Source of the DNA: Treponema sp. | GTDB lineage: Bacteria; Spirochaetota; Spirochaetia; Treponematales; Breznakiellaceae | DNA length: 6,498 bases | Direction of reading: 5' to 3' | NCBI GenBank assembly: GCA_031289935.1 | Contig: JAITON010000053.1 | Span: 1 to 6,498, forward strand | Part shown: in pieces, positions 6,136-6,498 of the stretch | Position numbering within the stretch: position 1 is the stretch's first letter | How the letters are laid out: every line of letters starts with the position of its first letter | The notes under the pieces: model-generated | The model's database searches: none | The model's input: only the letters and a program-made list of their open reading frames with translations | Told to the model about the DNA's origin: nothing | Made by a program: the position numbers and the translations under genes

Positions 6136-6498
6136 TTAATTCAATGTGGCTGTTTGTTTTTCGATGTAACTGGTTTGTGCGGCGGTCATGTTGGCGGCCC
6201 GTCGTTGCAGGACGGCTTTTTCTTGCATGTTGATCCCCGGTGTTCGGAGAGAATTACGGAGCCGTGTACGGTGGGCAATACAGGCGAGATGCAGGGCGTC
6301 TTTTGGCAGGCCGTGGATGCGGTATCTCTGGTGGGTAGGGTGGGTTGTTTCTGCGCAACGGTAGCCGGCGGCGTCCTCCACGGTTTTGAGGCAGCGAAGG
6401 GCGTCGTCAAAACTCTGTATTGCCGCTTTCAGGCTGCTTTTTGTGTAGGTGTCCGCATCGTCACAGAATTGCAGCTCCTGTTCCAAAAAGGCGTACTC
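6136..6498 (-). CDS. C-terminal part of an unrecognised protein homologous to the gene at 187-759 (5' end outside window)
   Basis: The frame runs on the minus strand from the window edge to a TAA at 6138-6136 and gives 120 residues. An internal TTG at 6486 could be read as a start, but the four codons before it (EYAF) continue the match to the left-hand gene (EYIY, residues 64-67). The true start is therefore outside the window. The alignment is gapless over all 120 residues, with about 51 identities by hand count. Shared blocks include QEL, SS--AA, FDDA, GY--AE-T-P, YR--G-P-DA, AHRTR, N-LR and Y-EKQ. The protein looks helical and soluble with no recognisable catalytic motif. No function is assigned. 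It is convergent with the helicase operon. Confidence 0.75.
   Translation of the reverse strand, partial: EYAFLEQELQFCDDADTYTKSSLKAAIQSFDDALRCLKTVEDAAGYRCAETTHPTHQRYRIHGLPKDALHLACIAHRTRLRNSLRTPGINMQEKAVLQRRAANMTAAQTSYIEKQTATLN

Noticed and set aside
6484..6486. A TTG start for the right-hand minus-strand gene
   Set aside because: The codons before it continue the gapless match to the left-hand homologue up to the window edge, so the start lies outside the window.

Overview
The window looks like bacterial chromosome, most likely from a GC-rich spirochaete such as a gut treponeme. The clue is an XPB/ERCC3-type helicase followed directly by a large helicase-associated protein, a pairing known from treponemes and actinobacteria. 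The species assignment is inference, because nothing in the window fixes it. No rRNA, tRNA, CRISPR array, insertion sequence or attachment site was found.

Layout. (1) Positions 1-759 hold the C-terminal end of an unrecognised small protein, then an unrecognised 190-residue helical protein that overlaps it. (2) Positions 760-1438 hold a short promoter region with a consensus -35 box and a good ribosome binding site, then a 200-residue Frm2/CinD-like nitroreductase transcribed on its own. (3) Positions 1439-1532 are a short intergenic stretch ending in an extended -10 box only 8 bases before the next start codon. (4) Positions 1533-6105 are a tight three-gene operon: an XPB-like SF2 helicase, a 692-residue helicase-associated protein (ATGA overlap), and a NYN-domain nuclease-like protein with a C-terminal LOTUS/OST-HTH-like domain (8-base gap, strong SD). 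(5) Positions 6136-6498, on the minus strand, hold the C-terminal part of a second gene homologous to the 190-residue protein of region 1. The window edge cuts off its 5' part.

How the genes may work together. The helicase carries all the XPB hallmarks (GSGKT, DEVH, the RED motif, motif VI). Its N-terminal domain and the middle of its partner appear to be the same helicase-associated fold, so the pair may be built from a shared module. The third gene keeps the acidic residues of NYN/PIN nucleases. The operon may therefore encode a helicase plus adaptor plus nuclease machine for DNA repair or nucleic-acid processing, loosely parallel to the archaeal XPB-Bax1 helicase-nuclease pair. This is a hypothesis from gene order and motifs, not a shown function. 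The block of nitroreductase plus operon is flanked by the two homologous unknown genes in opposite orientation.
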